Shown here piece by piece: positions 6,456 through 9,878 of a stretch of DNA of 9,878 nucleotides. The translations under genes and the position numbers were made by a program. The DNA comes from Bacteroidota bacterium (GTDB taxonomy: Bacteria; Bacteroidota; Bacteroidia; Bacteroidales; Paludibacteraceae). Position 1 is the first letter of the stretch. Every line of letters begins with the position of its first letter. The stretch covers positions 1 to 9,878 of the forward strand of contig JAFNAU010000054.1 of assembly GCA_017860335.1 (NCBI GenBank). The letters run 5' to 3'. The notes beneath the pieces were generated by a model that worked only from the letters and a program-made list of their open reading frames with translations, ran no database searches and was not told the DNA's origin.

Positions 6456-9400
6456 ATGAGAAAAACAGTTTTATTAATTTTGCTTGGGTTCATGCTGAAC
6501 CTTTCAGCTCAAACCCGGCCTGATTGGGAAAATCCGGAGGTTTTTGCCGTGAACAAAGAATCAACACGTGCAACTTCGCTGCCCTACCCCGATGAGAAAC
6601 TGGCAATAGCCGATGTTTACAATCAATCCCCATTTTACGCTTCGCTTGATGGTACTTGGAAATTCAAGTGGATACCGAAAGTTGGTGAAATTCCCGAAGG
6701 TTTCTGGAATGAAAATTTCGACATTAGCGGTTGGGTAAATATGCCTGTTCCGGGCAACTGGGAGTTCAATGGATTCGGTATCCCGATGTATGTCAATACC
6801 GGTTTTGGTTTCAGAGCACGTCCGCCATTCACCGACAGAGAAGACTCACCGGTTGGAGCTTACCGCAGAAATTTCGACATCCCCGATAACTGGGACGGAC
6901 GACGGGTATTCATCCATTTCGATGCCGGAACAAACGCCATGTATGTCTGGATCAACGGTCAGAAAGTGGGTTACACACAGAATTCGAAAAGTCCCGCCGA
7001 GTTTGACATCACAAAATACATCCGCAAGGGACAAAATACACTTGCCTGCGAGGTACATAAATTCAGTGATGGTTCCTATCTCGAGGATCAGGACATGTGG
7101 CGTCTGGGTGGCATCAACCGGAGTGTTTATCTTTACAGTACAGCACAAACCCGTATTCTGGACTTTTTTGCTCATCCCGATCTGGATACAAACTACAAAA
7201 ACGGATTATTCAGCATAGAAGTTTCGCTGAAGAACTATACAAATTCGCCTCAGATTCAAACGCTTGAAGTCGCTGTTTTAGACAAATCGGGTAAAAAAAT
7301 AGTTTCAAAATCACAGAAAAAAACGATTCCTGCCAATGAAACACTGAATGTTGAGATACCTCAGTCGCGTATCTCCTCACCACTTCAATGGACAGCCGAA
7401 GCTCCCAATCTCTATACAATGGTGTTGACATTAAAAGATGAAAAAGGGAGTGTAATAGAATCAACTTCTCATAAAATCGGTTTCCGGAAAATCGAAATTA
7501 AAGACGGACAACTGCTGGTAAACGGGAAAAAAGTATATTTCAAGGGCGTCAATCTACACGAATTCAATACCAATGCCGGAAATACGGTAACGCGTAAAGA
7601 AATGATGCGAAATATTCAACTGATGAAAGAACTGAATATCAACGCTGTGCGTACATCGCATTATCCACAGCAACCACTTTGGTACAAGCTGTGCGATGAA
7701 TATGGCATCTATCTGGTTGACGAAACCAACCTTGAATCACATGGTTTAGGATATGGCAAGGACAACGTTTCCAACTTCCCCGAATGGCACGCACAGCATA
7801 TGGATCGTATTATGCGACTGATTGAAAGGGATAAAAACCATGCTTCAGTTATTTTCTGGTCGCTTGGTAATGAAGCCAGCAACGGAAAAGCATTTTTTGA
7901 TATGTACGACTGGGCAAAACAGCGCGACAAGAGCCGTCCGGTACAGTACGAGCAAGCCTATCAGCGTGACCGGAATACCGACATTATCTGCCACATGTAT
8001 CCCTCCTGGGACAGCATGACGCGGGATGCGCAGCGTGATCTCGGCAGACCGTACATCATGTGCGAATATGCACATGCCATGGGAAACAGCATGGGTAACT
8101 TCCAGGATTACTGGGACTTAATGCGTTCCAGTAAAAATATGCAGGGAGGTTTCATCTGGGAATGGTACAATCACGGTTATCCGGCAAAAGATGAGCAGGG
8201 CCGTTCCTACTGGGCTTACGGCGGCGATCTGGGCGGATACAACCGGATGAACGATGATAATTTCTGCATGGACGGAATGATAAGTCCCGATCAAAAATAT
8301 ATTCCTCACACATCCATTGTGAAAAAGGTGTATCAAAATATCATTTTCGAAGCCAAAGACCTTAAAAACGGAGTAATTACCGTTATCAATGATTTCAAAT
8401 TTACCGGTATTTCACCAAAAAATTATACATTCAAATGGGTGCTGCTGAAAAATGGAGAGAATTCAGCTGAAGGAAATTTTGACGTAACAATTAAAGCTGA
8501 CACCCGCCAGGATGTAAAACTGAAACTTCCGGCGCTGGAACAAAAACCAGGCGTTGAATACTTCCTGCAACTGTATGCTTACACAAAACAGGCATCTGAA
8601 CTTATTCCGGCAGGTTTTGAAGCTGCTAAAGGTGAAATGGCTTTTGAAACAAACAACTATTTCGTGAAAGAAAATGCAGAAGGTAGTCTGGTAACTGAAG
8701 AGAAAGACAATAATCTTGTTGTAAAGTCAGGTGATGTGGAATATGTATTTTCGCTCAGAGACGGACAGATGCTGAATAATGTCAAAAACGAAGGAAGCAA
8801 CGTATTTTATGAACTCCCGCGTTTGAATTTCTGGCGGGCTCCGACCGATAATGATTTTGGCGCGGGCGATCAGTACAAACTGAGGTTGTGGGATGCTGCA
8901 AGTCATAACCTCACCTCAAAATACAAAGGATTGGAGAAACAAAACAGCACAGTAACCGTAAAATACGAAGTAAAACCCCGCGGTGTTGAAGCAAAAATTG
9001 ATTTGACTTATACGGTAAACAAAGACGGCAGTCTGACAATTAAAGCCGACTACAAAGCACTTTCGGATGATTTACCCGAAATGATGCGTTTCGGTATGCT
9101 CATGACGTTACCCAACGAGGTGGACAACTTCACCTGGTATGGACGCGGACCACGTGAAAATTATGTTGACCGGAATCAGGATGCATTTATGGGCATCTGG
9201 AGCGGAAAGGTGAAAGATCAGGCTTTTGAATATTTCCGTCCGCAGGAAACGGGCAACAAAACGGATGTACGCTGGTTGACACTAAAAACCGACAATGGTC
9301 AGGGAATTGAAATAAAAGGGGCTCAACCTCTGTCAGTCGCTGCAATAAATTATAAACCGGAAGATCTGGATCCCGGAATGACAAAAAAACAGCAACACTG

Positions 9401-9557
9401 GAAGGATGTAAAATCACGCTGGGAAACGGTTCTTTATGTAGATTTATTCCAGCGCGGTGTAGGCGGACTAAACTCCTGGGGAGCAATTCCTCTAAATAAA
9501 TATCGTTTTACAGCTAAAGAATACCAGTATAGTTATACGATTAAATTATTGAAATAA
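6456..9557 (+). CDS. GH2 beta-galactosidase, LacZ type, secreted
   Basis: A 1033-residue family 2 beta-galactosidase, close to the 1023 residues of E. coli LacZ, with the same domain order. The signal peptide ends at LNLSA, probably cut before Gln19, with no lipobox, so the enzyme is expected in the periplasm. A jelly-roll sugar-binding domain spans about 55-228 and includes EDQDMWRLGG (210-219). An Ig-like domain (about 230-343) and the TIM barrel (about 345-628) follow, then a second Ig-like domain and the large C-terminal beta-sandwich with NFWRAPTDND (791-800). Predicted catalytic residues are Glu473 in SLGNEA (acid/base) and Glu537 in MCEYAHAMGNS (nucleophile). His368, His402 (RTSHYP) and Glu427 (NLESHG) match LacZ active-site positions, and Trp1008 matches the LacZ sugar-stacking Trp. 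Within this locus it probably removes galactose from xyloglucan side chains; other beta-galactosides are possible. The ATG at 6456 is chosen because the signal peptide starts there. It has its own promoter and terminator. Confidence 0.95.
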   Translation: MRKTVLLILLGFMLNLSAQTRPDWENPEVFAVNKESTRATSLPYPDEKLAIADVYNQSPFYASLDGTWKFKWIPKVGEIPEGFWNENFDISGWVNMPVPGNWEFNGFGIPMYVNTGFGFRARPPFTDREDSPVGAYRRNFDIPDNWDGRRVFIHFDAGTNAMYVWINGQKVGYTQNSKSPAEFDITKYIRKGQNTLACEVHKFSDGSYLEDQDMWRLGGINRSVYLYSTAQTRILDFFAHPDLDTNYKNGLFSIEVSLKNYTNSPQIQTLEVAVLDKSGKKIVSKSQKKTIPANETLNVEIPQSRISSPLQWTAEAPNLYTMVLTLKDEKGSVIESTSHKIGFRKIEIKDGQLLVNGKKVYFKGVNLHEFNTNAGNTVTRKEMMRNIQLMKELNINAVRTSHYPQQPLWYKLCDEYGIYLVDETNLESHGLGYGKDNVSNFPEWHAQHMDRIMRLIERDKNHASVIFWSLGNEASNGKAFFDMYDWAKQRDKSRPVQYEQAYQRDRNTDIICHMYPSWDSMTRDAQRDLGRPYIMCEYAHAMGNSMGNFQDYWDLMRSSKNMQGGFIWEWYNHGYPAKDEQGRSYWAYGGDLGGYNRMNDDNFCMDGMISPDQKYIPHTSIVKKVYQNIIFEAKDLKNGVITVINDFKFTGISPKNYTFKWVLLKNGENSAEGNFDVTIKADTRQDVKLKLPALEQKPGVEYFLQLYAYTKQASELIPAGFEAAKGEMAFETNNYFVKENAEGSLVTEEKDNNLVVKSGDVEYVFSLRDGQMLNNVKNEGSNVFYELPRLNFWRAPTDNDFGAGDQYKLRLWDAASHNLTSKYKGLEKQNSTVTVKYEVKPRGVEAKIDLTYTVNKDGSLTIKADYKALSDDLPEMMRFGMLMTLPNEVDNFTWYGRGPRENYVDRNQDAFMGIWSGKVKDQAFEYFRPQETGNKTDVRWLTLKTDNGQGIEIKGAQPLSVAAINYKPEDLDPGMTKKQQHWKDVKSRWETVLYVDLFQRGVGGLNSWGAIPLNKYRFTAKEYQYSYTIKLLK

Positions 9558-9581
9558 CCATATGATTTAAAAAAGGTATGA

Positions 9582-9612
9582 AAAAGCCCTTTGCATTTAG
9601 CAAAGGGCTTTT
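9582..9612 (+). terminator. Rho-independent terminator of the GH2 gene
   Basis: A perfect 13-bp hairpin, AAAAGCCCTTTGC with GCAAAGGGCTTTT, has a five-base loop (ATTTA) and begins 25 bases after the GH2 stop. The GC-rich core flanked by A and T runs could also work on the minus strand. It indicates that GH2 is transcribed alone. Confidence 0.93.
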
Positions 9613-9807
9613 CTGATTTAAAATACTTACTGCTCAACTGATCATGAAATATTATTTAATGCTAAAATTAAAGCTTTTAGATCTCAGTTTAGAGGAGTAA
9701 AAGATATTCCTTTCTTTATCTTTAGACTTGACTGTCTTTTTGCATAAAAATTTTAACTCCACCTGATATTTACATTGATCCGATATTGTCTCACACGATT
9801 AACGATT

Positions 9808-9845
9808 AAAATAAAAAAAACCGAACACATAAAGTATTCGGTTTT
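9808..9845 (-). terminator. Rho-independent terminator of the tRNA transcript
   Basis: On the minus strand AAAACCGAATAC pairs with GTGTTCGGTTTT across a five-base loop, giving 12 bp with one G-U pair, followed by a T-rich run. It begins eight bases after the tRNA 3' end. Together with the GH2 terminator it closes the convergent gap at 9613-9807, in which I see nothing else. Confidence 0.85.
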
Positions 9846-9852
9846 AGGTTTG

Positions 9853-9878
9853 TGGGCGTTGACGGATTCGAACCGCCG
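9853..9878 (-). tRNA. tRNA, 3' part only (identity not determinable)
   Basis: On the minus strand the window edge starts in the T arm. GGCGG, the loop TTCGAAT and CCGTC form a five-pair stem with one G-U pair, followed by the acceptor strand AACGCCC and discriminator A. No CCA is encoded, which is common in Bacteroidota. The 5' acceptor strand should read about GGGCGTT. The anticodon lies outside the window, so the amino acid cannot be named. Confidence 0.88.

Overview
The window looks like part of a polysaccharide utilization locus (PUL) from a member of the Bacteroidota, probably Bacteroidales. The reasons are a moderate, AT-leaning base composition with very AT-rich gaps, three lipoprotein-type signal peptides, BACON domains on a GH5 enzyme, a Bacteroidota-type -33/-7 promoter (TTG, 20 bp, TAAATTTG), and a tRNA whose 3' end carries no encoded CCA. 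The taxonomic call is inference; no rRNA or marker gene is present.

Layout. Bases 1-5972 hold three minus-strand genes, which read from right to left. The first is a 524-aa lipoprotein with a Cthe_2159-type beta-helix carbohydrate-binding domain (4398-5972). Below it lie a possible 44-aa ORF (4223-4357) and a strong minus-strand terminator (4158-4196). After a gene-free gap of about 450 bases come a 954-aa GH31 enzyme with a PA14-like insertion, probably an alpha-xylosidase (845-3709), and then the N-terminal 258 residues of a lipoprotein with two BACON domains and the start of a GH5_4-like endoglucanase barrel (1-775, cut by the window edge). GH31 and GH5 are 69 bp apart and probably co-transcribed. 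A 483-base divergent intergenic region (5973-6455) carries the plus-strand promoter for a 1033-aa LacZ-type GH2 beta-galactosidase (6456-9557), which ends at a textbook hairpin terminator. The right edge holds the 3' end of a minus-strand tRNA and its terminator.

How it fits together (inference). GH5_4 endo-enzyme, GH31 alpha-xylosidase and GH2 beta-galactosidase is the set of activities known from xyloglucan loci such as that of Bacteroides ovatus. The GH5 would cut the glucan backbone at the cell surface, the GH2 would remove galactose caps, and the GH31 would remove the exposed xylose. The beta-helix lipoprotein is not part of the classical set and may be an extra glycan-binding surface protein. 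No SusC/SusD pair, sensor/regulator or beta-glucosidase is in view, so the locus probably continues to the left. Most of the window is recognisable; the least explained parts are the beta-helix lipoprotein, the 44-aa ORF and the inverted repeat around the GH2 promoter.
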